64,000 bases of DNA from Saccharothrix sp. HUAS TT1. GTDB taxonomy: Bacteria > Actinomycetota > Actinomycetes > Mycobacteriales > Pseudonocardiaceae. This document shows, one piece after another, positions 9,439 through 16,940 of the stretch. The stretch covers positions 7,254,001-7,318,000 of the forward strand of contig NZ_CP160453.1 of NCBI RefSeq assembly GCF_040744945.1, in the 5' to 3' direction. The notes beneath the pieces were generated by a model. That model was not told the origin of the DNA. It searched no databases and saw nothing but the letters and a program-made list of their open reading frames with translations. The first letter of the stretch is position 1. Every line of letters starts with the position of its first letter. Both the position numbers and the translations under genes were made by a program.

Positions 9439-9470
9439 TCCGAACCTCAAACAGCTCCTAACGCACCCTC

Positions 9471-9840
9471 ATGACCGAGGGCCGCTTTCACCACCTGGAA
9501 GGCCAGGTCAAACCGGCCGACGGCACATAGGTGCCCTACATCGACGGCGTCAGCTACTCCACCCCGCTCACCGAGCCGGCCGAGGAACGCCTGCTGGCAG
9601 GACTGAACCGCCTGGCCAGCGACGTGGCCCTGCTGCGCACGCTGGGTCCGTGGCAGCACCCACACCTGTGGATCAACCTGTTCCCTACCCGACCACGCCG
9701 CCGAACGCATCGTGACCGAAACCCTCGCCAGCCTGACGGCCCAGGACATCGGCGACAGCGGCCTCGTCCTGCTCTACCCCGTACCCCAGGCACGCATCAC
9801 CACGCTGCAGTTCCAGCTCCCCGAGGCACTGATCAACCAC
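9471..9840 (+). pseudogene. FAD-linked oxidase (cytokinin dehydrogenase-like) C-terminal remnant
   Basis: A short broken gene. From an ATG at 9471 it reads FHHLEGQVKPADGT, then an in-frame TAG where Trp is plausible, then VPYIDGVSYSTPLTEPAEERL and PHLWINLF. After a frameshift it continues D-H-A-A-E-R, then ETLASLTAQDIGDSGLVLLYP. The segment before the break, and the spacing to the LLYP block, resemble the C-terminal cytokinin-binding domain of bacterial cytokinin dehydrogenases. The assignment is from memory of the family and moderate at best. The N-terminal FAD domain is absent. Confidence 0.5.
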
Positions 9841-10372
9841 CTGGGAGCAGCGTCGTGGGAGCAGATTGGGAGCCGCAGGACGCGCCTAACCGCATCTAAC
9901 AGCCCCCAATCACGGTCAACCGGACCCACACAGCCTGCTGAAGGCGTGTTTCCGCAGGTCAGAGCAGATGATGATGTATGTTGACACAGTTGGAGTCCCG
10001 GAGACGTCTCCAACTGCATCCAATGACACGAAATCGCAGGTGGCAGCACCCAACCCCATCTGCGACAAACCTCGAACACAAGCGACCACATACACAGCTC
10101 GCAACACCAAGGGTGGTCACTGACCACCGAACAGCCGACCCTCCCGACCATCATCACCAGCGCGAGGACTCCGACTACCTGGCCATTCTGCGGGATATCA
10201 CCTCCGTCCTCGGACACCGCCAATGATGATCGAGGCTGGCGCGGGCGAGCGCGAACACTGTTCAGCACGGTCGTGGTTCGGTAGACAGCGAAAGACCACC
10301 GGCGATCGAACCGTCCGTCACCAGGAAGAGTTCTCCCGTTGAGCCCATGAGGCAGAAGGACCCGAGGGAGCA
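9841..10372. other. Intergenic region without a recognisable gene
   Basis: No convincing coding sequence on either strand. Near its left end (9852-9873) is a 22-base stretch that matches 20 of 22 bases of 2942-2963, the 3' end of the integrase remnant by tRNA-Val. Base composition is lower in GC than neighbouring genes. The rest looks like accessory DNA debris. Confidence 0.5.
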
Positions 10373-11029
10373 TTACTTTGCGCGCAACGCCTCTGCTCGT
10401 TCCAAGTAGGACATCGCTTCCCTACCTGCACGACCATTGACCAACCTGTAGACGTCGATCGCATTCTCTGGTCGAGCCTCAGCGAGTTCTTGAAGGTCCC
10501 GCGCCAGCCGCTGGAAGTGCTCTTCTACTCCGACCCATACAGTGATCGGATCGTCCCGGCGCTCCGCCCAGATCGAGTCCACTTCAAGAACGCTGTTGGC
10601 CACTTGAAGGCACAACTCGGCATCGATCTTCCTCCAGCTCTTGAACACGAGGAGGAGTGCCTGCATCACCTCTTGAAGCATCTCCTCAGCCACACCGAAC
10701 TCGGTGTGATTCTCCAGCCACTCGGCGTCATTGGCCACGACGGACAGCGCATGGGCGATCTTCTGTTCTGCTTTCTCCGGCGTAGCCCACCTGCGTCCAA
10801 GGGGAAGCGCCACCATTCCGCTCAGCGCGTCCCAGCCCGCAGAATGCCCCCGCACACCTCGATGCCTTTCGTCGTAGACTTGGTAGATCGGCAGCACACG
10901 AGTCAACGCCGCAACGATGAACACCGCGCGCCGATCAGCGGGAAGTGGAGCACTCAAGTTCCTGATGACATCGCTATTTTCGAACGGCACCAATGAAGGC
11001 TCCCACCATTTGCACGCAGAGCAGGTCAT
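10373..11029 (-). CDS. Putative immunity protein for deaminase toxin
   Basis: A 218-residue protein of unrecognised family, probably cytosolic: no signal peptide or membrane segment is seen. The start ATG (11029) overlaps the TGA of the deaminase-like toxin frame as ATGA, so the two are translationally coupled. That tight toxin-then-immunity order is the hallmark of polymorphic toxin cassettes and is the basis for the call. The N-terminus is Cys/Trp-rich (MTCSACKWW). The rest is alpha-helical looking and acidic, with many Glu/Ala/Leu. A longer upstream ATG (11095) exists but would overlap the toxin's essential CxxC coding region. The function is inference from position only. Confidence 0.6.
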   Translation of the reverse strand: MTCSACKWWEPSLVPFENSDVIRNLSAPLPADRRAVFIVAALTRVLPIYQVYDERHRGVRGHSAGWDALSGMVALPLGRRWATPEKAEQKIAHALSVVANDAEWLENHTEFGVAEEMLQEVMQALLLVFKSWRKIDAELCLQVANSVLEVDSIWAERRDDPITVWVGVEEHFQRLARDLQELAEARPENAIDVYRLVNGRAGREAMSYLERAEALRAK

Positions 11030-11990
11030 GACGGCCACACAGCCGTGTTCGGCGATGTGATCGCGGCACCTCTTTCGATCAGGAATGCACGACAATTGGC
11101 ACAGAAAAACCTGCCAGCCGCGATCCCGCGTGGTGTGAGCCCCGAGTATTCCGCTGCCACGAACCCCTTGACCTCGGCATGCACACCACCAGAAATCGAC
11201 GCTGCGAGATTGCCATCGTCCAGCATAGCCGCACGTTGGATCCTGGTCAGATTACTCCTCGCACCACCCGTAACGATGTTGGTGACGCCGTCAGCGCACT
11301 CCGCGTCGAGCACACTGGTCGTGCGGAACCTCTGCGCGACCGGGTGCAAGAGCTCGTGGTGCTCACCGGCGCTCTCCTCTGGCTAGTCCGTGTCCACGGC
11401 TCCAGGTCGATCGCAGTTGTGGACCAGGAAGTTGAGGCCGCCGGTCACCACGTAGTAGGTGTGGACGCCCTCGACGGTCAGGTCGTGGACCGGTTCGAAG
11501 TGGATGTAGCGGTCGCCTTCGGTGACGTGCTGTCGACCGACGTGAGGCGTCGCCCTTCCTTCAGGTCGCCGATGTTGACGAATCGGCCTTCGGCATCGAC
11601 CCACACCGGGTGCCAGGACGTCGCGTCCACAGTGCAGGTCGAGCCGTCCTGCGCCGCCACGGTGAGGCGGGTCATGTCGTCTTTGTCGGTGTGGACGATG
11701 GTGGCGACGACGTCGCGGTCGGCGGTGTCGCCGGTGGCGGGGTCGGTGGCCTTGATCTTGTCGCCGATCCCGACCTCGGCGATCGGCTTGGTCGAGCCAT
11801 CCGCCATCAGCACCAGGGTCGTGCCGACGAAGCTGTGCAGCGCACAGCTCCCGCCGGAGCTGCTTCTGTTCAGCAGCTCGAACGGCTGGTTGGCGATCTT
11901 CGCCAACCAGCCGTTCTGCGTTTGCGGGACGAGTGGAACAGGTGGTCCCGCTGTGATCATCTTCACCGTGCGCAGTTGCTGCTCCCCTCC
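11026..11990 (-). pseudogene. Hint-deaminase polymorphic toxin C-terminal module, degenerate
   Basis: The minus strand encodes a pretoxin Hint domain: VGTTLVLMADGSTKPIAEV, then T-S-W-H-P-V-W, then after a 1-base frameshift near 11550 VHDLTVEGVHTYYVV and the terminal LVHNC. Next comes an in-frame TAG (after A-V-D-T-D, near 11385). Beyond it, in the same frame, is a domain with H-A-E-V-K-G and F-F-C-A-N-C, the zinc ligands (HxE...CxxC) of the cytidine deaminase fold used by YwqJ-like bacterial toxins. The Hint active Cys appears replaced (A-L-H-S-F where C-H-S-F or similar is usual). No secretion N-terminus is present. It is a displaced toxin tip, mostly dead. Confidence 0.7.
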
Positions 11991-12031
11991 CGTTGGACTT
12001 GTCGGTGGGTCAGCGTCGTCCTGCACAGCCG

Positions 12032-12424
12032 TCAGAGCGGGATCAGGCCCGCGTTGGTCGGCTGGAACCCGCAGCTGTCGAAGTAGAACGGCGCGAGGTG
12101 GTCGTCGAAGTCGACGTGCAGCCACTCGCACCCCGCCGCTCGCGCGCCCTCCACGGCGCGCGCGATCAACTCCCGCCCGACGCCCTGGCGGCGCGCCTGC
12201 ACGGCGACGAGCGTGTCCAGTACGAACGCGTGGATCGCCCCGTCCCAGGCGACGTTGACGAAGCCGACCAGGTCGGTCTTCCGCCGCGCGCACACCCAGC
12301 CCAGGCTGTGGCGGTTGATCTGGCCCCACCAGTCGTCGTCGAGGACGCGGTGGTCGAAGCCCTCGGCGTGCAGCGCGTTGACCTCGGAGTTGGCGAAGTG
12401 CCCGCGCCACTCATAGCGGATCAT
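12032..12424 (-). CDS. GNAT-family N-acetyltransferase
   Basis: A 130-residue single-domain GNAT enzyme. The acetyl-CoA pyrophosphate-binding motif A is LDTLVAVQARRQGVGRELI (Q/R-x-x-G-x-G/A) near residues 68-86. Motif B follows as HVDFDDHLAPFYFDSCGF, with the usual Tyr/Phe near the end. The protein moves an acetyl group from acetyl-CoA to an amine; the acceptor cannot be predicted. The gene is divergent from the RsbQ-like gene and follows the toxin relic on the same strand, with no sign of co-transcription. Confidence 0.85.
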   Translation of the reverse strand: MIRYEWRGHFANSEVNALHAEGFDHRVLDDDWWGQINRHSLGWVCARRKTDLVGFVNVAWDGAIHAFVLDTLVAVQARRQGVGRELIARAVEGARAAGCEWLHVDFDDHLAPFYFDSCGFQPTNAGLIPL

Positions 12425-12531
12425 CGCGGCACTCTACGACCGCGGGCGTCGCTGAGCGACTTCATTACCCGGTGCGCCAACGGGCTGGTGGGCCGGCCGG
12501 TCGCGGGTGGTGGGGGTGGGATACTGCCGGG

Positions 12532-13347
12532 ATGGATGTCCGGAGCAAGAACAACGTGACCGTGTCGGGGCCGGTGGGCGGTCGGCCGGTGGTGTTCTCG
12601 CACGGGTTCGGCTGTGATCAGAACATGTGGCGGTTGGTGGCGCCCCGGTTCGCGGAGGACCACCGCGTGGTGTTGTTCGACCACGTGGGGGCCGGGCGGT
12701 CCGATCTGTCCGCCTGGCAGCCGGAGCGTTACGCCACCCTCGGCGGATACGCCTCCGATGTGCTGGACGTCCTCGAAGAGCTGGACCTGCGCGACGTCGT
12801 CTTCGTCGGGCACTCGGTCAGCGCGATGGTCGGCGTGCTGGCCGCCAACGCGGACCCGTCGCGCTTCGGGGCGCTGGTCCTGGTCGGGCCTTCGCCCCGC
12901 TACGTGGACGACGGCGACTACCGGGGCGGGTTCAGCGCGGAGGACATCGAGGAGTTGTTGGACTCGCTGGACAGCAACTACCTGGGCTGGTCGGCGGTGA
13001 TGGCGCCGGCGATCATGGGCAACCCGGACCGGCCCGAGCTGGGGCAGGAGCTGACCGAGAGCTTCTGCCGCACCGACCCGGACATCGCGCGGCACTTCGC
13101 GCGCGTGACGTTCCTGTCGGACAACCGGGCCGACCTGGCCGCGGTGGAGGTGCCGACGTTGGTGCTGCAGTGCCGCGAGGACGTGATCGCCTCCCAGGCG
13201 GTGGGCGAGTTCGTGCACGCGCGCATCCCCGGCAGCGAGCTGGTGGTGCTCAACGCGACCGGGCACTGCCCCAACCTCAGCGCGCCGGAGGAGACCGCCT
13301 CCGCCATCCGGGGGTTCCTGACCGGGCAGCGGGGCGCACGCCCGTGA
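12532..13347 (+). CDS. rsbQ: RsbQ-like alpha/beta hydrolase
   Basis: A 271-residue alpha/beta hydrolase. The oxyanion region is VVFSHGFGCDQNMWR, the nucleophile elbow GHSVSAMVG (Ser), the acid CREDVIA (Asp) and the base GHCPN (His). The H-G-F-G-C-D-Q-N-M-W signature is that of RsbQ, which in Bacillus is required for RsbP phosphatase activation under energy stress, and of the related KAI2/D14 fold. The ATG at 12532 is chosen because the preceding in-frame residues are low-complexity Gly/Trp. The next gene, a PAS-phosphatase like RsbP, overlaps by 1-4 bases, which strongly supports the functional call. Confidence 0.85.
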   Translation: MDVRSKNNVTVSGPVGGRPVVFSHGFGCDQNMWRLVAPRFAEDHRVVLFDHVGAGRSDLSAWQPERYATLGGYASDVLDVLEELDLRDVVFVGHSVSAMVGVLAANADPSRFGALVLVGPSPRYVDDGDYRGGFSAEDIEELLDSLDSNYLGWSAVMAPAIMGNPDRPELGQELTESFCRTDPDIARHFARVTFLSDNRADLAAVEVPTLVLQCREDVIASQAVGEFVHARIPGSELVVLNATGHCPNLSAPEETASAIRGFLTGQRGARP

Positions 13348-14609
13348 TGTGCGCGGCCGGGACCGGCGTCGGTGAGCCCGACGAGCCGTTCGAGGACGGC
13401 GACTCGGCGACCGGTGACCCGCGAGTGGTGTTCTCGTCGCTGTTGGAGGACGACGTCGCAGAGCTGTACGAGAACGCGCCGTGCGGCTACCTGTCCACGT
13501 TGATGGACGGCGAGGTGGCCAAGGTCAACGACACGCTGCTGGACTGGCTCGGCTACCGGCGCGAGGAGCTGGTCGGGGTCAGGCGGTTCACCGACCTGCT
13601 GACCGGCGGCGGCAGGCTCTACCACGAGACGCACTACGCGCCGCTCCTGCGCATGCACGGCGAGGTGCGGGAACTCGCGCTGGACCTGGTGGCCGCCGAC
13701 GGCCGCAGGCTGCCCGCCCTGGTCAGCGCGCGGGTCAAGACCAGCGAGGACGGGCAGCCCCTGCTGGTGCGCCTCACCGTGTTCGACGCCCGTGAACGCC
13801 GCGCGTACGAGCGGGAGCTGCTGGCCGCCAAGCGCAAGGCCGAGCAGGAGCGGGAACGGCTGGAGCGCCTGACCGGCACGCTGCAGCGCACGCTGCTGCC
13901 CGACGCGCTGCCCGAGGTCGACGGGCTCGACCTCGCCGCCCACTACCAGGTCGCGTCGAAGGACCAGGTCGGTGGCGACTTCTACGACGTGTTCCCGCTG
14001 GGCAACGACCGGTGGGGGTTCTTCCTGGGCGACGTCTGCGGCAAGGGGCCCGAGGCCGCCGTGCTGACGTCGCTGACCCGGTACGCCCTGCGCGCCGCGG
14101 CCGTGCACGACACCGACCCGGTCAAGGTGCTGACCACGCTCAACACCGTCCTGCTGCAGCAACGCCGCAACGAGGGCCCGCGGTTCTGCACGGTGATCTT
14201 CGGCCTGCTCGAACCGGACGGCGACGGGTTCGCCGTCACCCTCGCGGGCGGTGGGCACCCGCCGCCGCTGGCACTGCGCGCCGACGGCGAGTCCCACTTC
14301 CTGCCCACACCGGGCGGGCAGCTGGTCGGCATCCTGCCCCACGCGCGGTTCGCCGTCGCGACCACGCGCCTGGACCCGGGAGACGTGATCGTCCTGTACT
14401 CCGACGGCCTGACCGAGGCCCGCCGTGCCGACGGGACCCTGCTGGAGGAGGAAGGTCTCGCCGAGGCCGCCGCCGCGATGACGGGCGAGGACGCCTTCAC
14501 CGTGGTGGACCGGTTGACGCGGCTGCTGTCCGACTGGTCGGAGGAGCCGTCCGACGACACCGCGATCCTCGCGATCGGCAACCCCGGCGCCTCCGCCCCG
14601 CTCTCGTAG
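13347..14609 (+). CDS. rsbP: PAS-PP2C phosphatase, RsbP-like
   Basis: About 420 residues. An N-terminal PAS domain (about 30-150: CGYLSTLMDGEVAKVNDTLL, then W-L-G-Y-R-R-E-E-L) is followed by a coiled-coil linker rich in Glu/Arg (about 150-180). The SpoIIE/RsbU-type PP2C phosphatase has metal-binding motifs VGGDFYDVF, GDVCGKGPEAA, YSDGLTEAR and SDDTAIL. It should dephosphorylate an STAS anti-sigma-antagonist, and one is encoded next. The start is ATG 13347 or GTG 13344; both overlap the RsbQ-like stop. The partner order RsbQ-RsbP-STAS suggests a stress-sensing partner-switching module. The anti-sigma kinase and sigma factor are not in the window. Confidence 0.88.
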   Translation: MCAAGTGVGEPDEPFEDGDSATGDPRVVFSSLLEDDVAELYENAPCGYLSTLMDGEVAKVNDTLLDWLGYRREELVGVRRFTDLLTGGGRLYHETHYAPLLRMHGEVRELALDLVAADGRRLPALVSARVKTSEDGQPLLVRLTVFDARERRAYERELLAAKRKAEQERERLERLTGTLQRTLLPDALPEVDGLDLAAHYQVASKDQVGGDFYDVFPLGNDRWGFFLGDVCGKGPEAAVLTSLTRYALRAAAVHDTDPVKVLTTLNTVLLQQRRNEGPRFCTVIFGLLEPDGDGFAVTLAGGGHPPPLALRADGESHFLPTPGGQLVGILPHARFAVATTRLDPGDVIVLYSDGLTEARRADGTLLEEEGLAEAAAAMTGEDAFTVVDRLTRLLSDWSEEPSDDTAILAIGNPGASAPLS

Positions 14610-14617
14610 GAGGCACG

Positions 14618-14923
14618 GTGATCGAGCTGACCACGGCCACCGACGGCGCCGTCCACACCATCGGGCTCACCGGGGAGCTGGACCACCGGACGACCCCGCG
14701 GTTGCGCGACGCGCTCACCGGCCTGGACCTCGGCGCGGGCGACCTCGTCGTCCTGGACCTGGCGGAGTTGGCGTTCTGCGACTCCAGCGGGCTCAGCACC
14801 CTGCTGTTCGCGCGCGAGCTGGTCCTCGGCGCGGACGCCGCGCTGGACCTGGTCGCCCCGCCCAGGACGCTGGTCAAGATGCTGAACCTGACCGGGATGG
14901 TGGAGCTGTTCACCATCCGGTGA
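14618..14923 (+). CDS. STAS-domain anti-sigma factor antagonist
   Basis: A 101-residue STAS protein of the RsbV/SpoIIAA type. The phosphorylation-site loop LAFCDSSGLSTLLFA holds the conserved Asp-Ser-Ser, whose serine is normally phosphorylated by an anti-sigma kinase and dephosphorylated by a PP2C such as the product of the upstream gene. A GTG start at 14618 is preceded by a good AGGAGG site 5-6 bases away, overlapping the previous stop region. When unphosphorylated it would bind the anti-sigma factor and free the sigma factor. It is the last gene of the rsbQ-rsbP-STAS operon and converges on the gene at 14924. Confidence 0.9.
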   Translation: MIELTTATDGAVHTIGLTGELDHRTTPRLRDALTGLDLGAGDLVVLDLAELAFCDSSGLSTLLFARELVLGADAALDLVAPPRTLVKMLNLTGMVELFTIR

Positions 14924-15964
14924 TCACCCACGCCGGGTCCCTCGGGGTTCGGAGTAGTAGTCGGCGAGGGCGGTGAAGGCGGCTTTGGGTTCCCACGGCA
15001 CGTCCGGGTAGGTGGCGCCGCGGCCGTCTTCGAGGACCTTGACGACGCCGAAGCCGGCCAGGTCGAGGTCGTGGCGGGGGTCGCCGGGGCGGTGCGGGTA
15101 GTTGTAGAGCGCGAAGAGGTACGCGAAGGCGCTGTCCACGCCTTCGGCGTCGAAGACCTCCAGCAGCTCGCGCAGGTAGGCGCCCTGGCCGACCTCGTCG
15201 CGCTCGTACTCGCCGTTCAGCCGGACCGGGCGGCCGGTCGCGTCGTGCTCGACGATCTCCATGCTGCGCGGCGCCGTGTCGGCGGAGCCGCGCCAGGTGG
15301 CCGTGCCGAACCCGGTGATCGCGACCGGCTTCCCCTGCGCCACCAGGGTGCGCACGCCCTCCTGGAACCGGTCGGCCACCGCGGCGGACCGGATGAGCTC
15401 GACCGACATGATGTCGAAGAGGCTCCAGTCGACGCGTTCGAGCGGGACGCAGGCGTAGGTGACCTTCCCCCGGAAGTGCTCGCGGACCAGCGCCACGGCG
15501 TCGGCGAGGAAGTCGTTGAGGCGGGCGCTCGCCTCGGCGATCCGCTCGCCGAGGCCGTCCGGGTCGCCGAACAGCCGGTCGAGCCGTTCGGTGATGTCGT
15601 CACCGGGCAGGAACCCGTGGTCCATGAGGCTCAGCTCGACGCCGGTGACGAACACGACCTCGGCCCCCGCCTGCCTGATCCGCTCGGCCCGCCGCGCGCA
15701 GTCGGCGAACAGCGACAGCACCTGCGCGGTCGTCAGCTCCAGCGGGTAGGGCGAGAACCAGACCTCCAGCCCGAGGTCGGCGGCGGAGCGGGCGGCCAGT
15801 TCCAGCCGCTCCGGGTCGCCGCCGACGAGCTGGACGGCGTTGCAGCGCAGGTCGTCGCGGATGATCGTCAGCTCCCGCCGCACCAGGTCGGGGTCGAAGT
15901 CGTCGCGGGAGGTCCTGCCGTTCCGCACGAAGCCGGTGTCGTAGGCGATGCCCTTGGCGCGCAT
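14924..15964 (-). CDS. Unrecognised TIM-barrel-like protein
   Basis: A 346-residue soluble protein that I cannot name. It begins MRAKGIAYDTGFV; the secondary-structure pattern of alternating short hydrophobic strands and amphipathic helices suggests a glycoside-hydrolase-like (beta/alpha)8 barrel. Candidate active-site acidic residues lie in VELSLMDHGF, ITGFGTATWRGS and LNGEYERDE. No signal peptide is seen. A strong AGGAGAGGA ribosome site precedes the ATG. It is divergent from a TetR gene across a 92-base gap that holds tandem palindromic operators, so it is the probable target of that repressor. Expression is then likely induced by an unknown ligand. Confidence 0.6.
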   Translation of the reverse strand: MRAKGIAYDTGFVRNGRTSRDDFDPDLVRRELTIIRDDLRCNAVQLVGGDPERLELAARSAADLGLEVWFSPYPLELTTAQVLSLFADCARRAERIRQAGAEVVFVTGVELSLMDHGFLPGDDITERLDRLFGDPDGLGERIAEASARLNDFLADAVALVREHFRGKVTYACVPLERVDWSLFDIMSVELIRSAAVADRFQEGVRTLVAQGKPVAITGFGTATWRGSADTAPRSMEIVEHDATGRPVRLNGEYERDEVGQGAYLRELLEVFDAEGVDSAFAYLFALYNYPHRPGDPRHDLDLAGFGVVKVLEDGRGATYPDVPWEPKAAFTALADYYSEPRGTRRG

Positions 15965-16014
15965 GGGTCCGTCCTCTCCTGTCGTGGTGTGCCGACGGCG
16001 AGACTAGGGACAAA

Positions 16015-16046
16015 ACTTGCGTGCACGCAAGTTTGCGTGCACGCAT
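16015..16046. promoter_or_regulatory. Tandem palindromic operator (probable TetR site)
   Basis: A perfect 18-bp palindrome ACTTGCGTGCACGCAAGT (16015-16032) is followed by a second copy TTGCGTGCACGCAT (16033-16046). The dyad centres are 16 bp apart. They lie between the divergent TIM-barrel-like gene (start 15964) and the TetR gene (start 16057), so one regulator could repress both. Confidence 0.85.
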
Positions 16047-16056
16047 GTAGGCTGGG

Positions 16057-16719
16057 GTGGTGACGACACGGCGGACGGGGCTGCGCGAGCAGAAGAAGCA
16101 GGCCACCAGGGAGGCGTTGCGCGAGGCGGCCCTGCGGCTGGCGCTGGAGCGCGGGGCCGAGAACGTCCGCGTCGACGACATCGCCGAGGCGGCCGGGGTC
16201 TCGCCGCGGACCTACAACAACTACTTCTCCAGCCGTGAGCAGGCCATCGTCGCCGCCGTCGCCGCCGAGCGGGAGGCACGGGTCGCGGCGGCGGTGGCGG
16301 CACGCCCCGCCGACGTCGGGCTCGCCGACGCCGTGGTCGACGCGATCGTGGAGCAGTACACCGACCCCGGCGGACCCGCCCGCGACGCGCTGCTGCTCAT
16401 CACCTCGCACCCCGCGCTGCGCGACGCGTTCGTCGACACCGCCACCGCGCTAGAACACCCGCTCACCGACGCGATCGCCCTGCGCCTCGGCGACGACGAG
16501 CACACCACCGACGAGCACACCGCCCACGTGCTCGCCGCGAGCGTGGCGGCGGCGGTCCGCGTCGCACTGCAGCGGTGGGTGCGGGTGTCCCCCGCCCCCG
16601 GCGGCCTCGTCGTGCCGTCCGGCTCGCTGCCAGACCTGCTGCGCGCCGCGATGGCGCCGCTCAGGCCCGCGCTCGACGCCGCGGGAGATCGGGCCGTCCA
16701 CCGACCGGTCCAGGGTTGA
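16057..16719 (+). CDS. TetR-family transcriptional repressor
   Basis: A 220-residue TetR protein. The N-terminal HTH is VRVDDIAEAAGVSPRTYNNYFSSREQ (about residues 35-60, shown in part), preceded by a basic arm RRTGLREQKKQATREAL. The variable ligand-binding C-terminal domain gives no ligand clue. Starts at 16057 (GTG) or 16060 (GTG) are both possible. The operator repeats end about 10 bases before the start codon, so the mRNA leader is very short and autorepression is expected. It is divergent from the uncharacterised barrel protein at 14924-15964. Confidence 0.88.
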   Translation: MVTTRRTGLREQKKQATREALREAALRLALERGAENVRVDDIAEAAGVSPRTYNNYFSSREQAIVAAVAAEREARVAAAVAARPADVGLADAVVDAIVEQYTDPGGPARDALLLITSHPALRDAFVDTATALEHPLTDAIALRLGDDEHTTDEHTAHVLAASVAAAVRVALQRWVRVSPAPGGLVVPSGSLPDLLRAAMAPLRPALDAAGDRAVHRPVQG

Positions 16720-16940
16720 GGTCGCCGCGTGGGTCTCGGGTATGACGGCACTTTGCGGGACGAGGCCCACCGTCGGTCGGTCCGCCTGGTCGTGCCGGCA
16801 CCTTCCGGGACCAGTCGCGTGCGGTGGTGTGCGGGCCCGGGAAGCCGGGATGCTGACTGAAGGTCACTCACCGGAACGGCTCAGTAACCAAATCGCGAGG
16901 CTCCTCGATTCCCCAGTACCAAGTGAAGGGGCACGAGGAC

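Larger units (their letters stand above)
8361..9458 (+). mobile_element. IS5-family (IS427-group) insertion sequence
   Basis: The element is 1098 bp with terminal inverted repeats GGAGCTGTTTG(G/A)GGTTCGGATC, flanked by TA on both sides (8359-8360 and 9459-9460), as expected for IS427-group elements. Inside is a two-frame transposase with all catalytic residues. It abuts the IS701-type element directly. Confidence 0.88.

Noticed and set aside
9841..10372. A 199-codon minus-strand frame in the gap after the flavoenzyme relic
   Set aside because: Cys/Trp-rich random-looking translation, no start signal and overlap with the integrase-end-like repeat.
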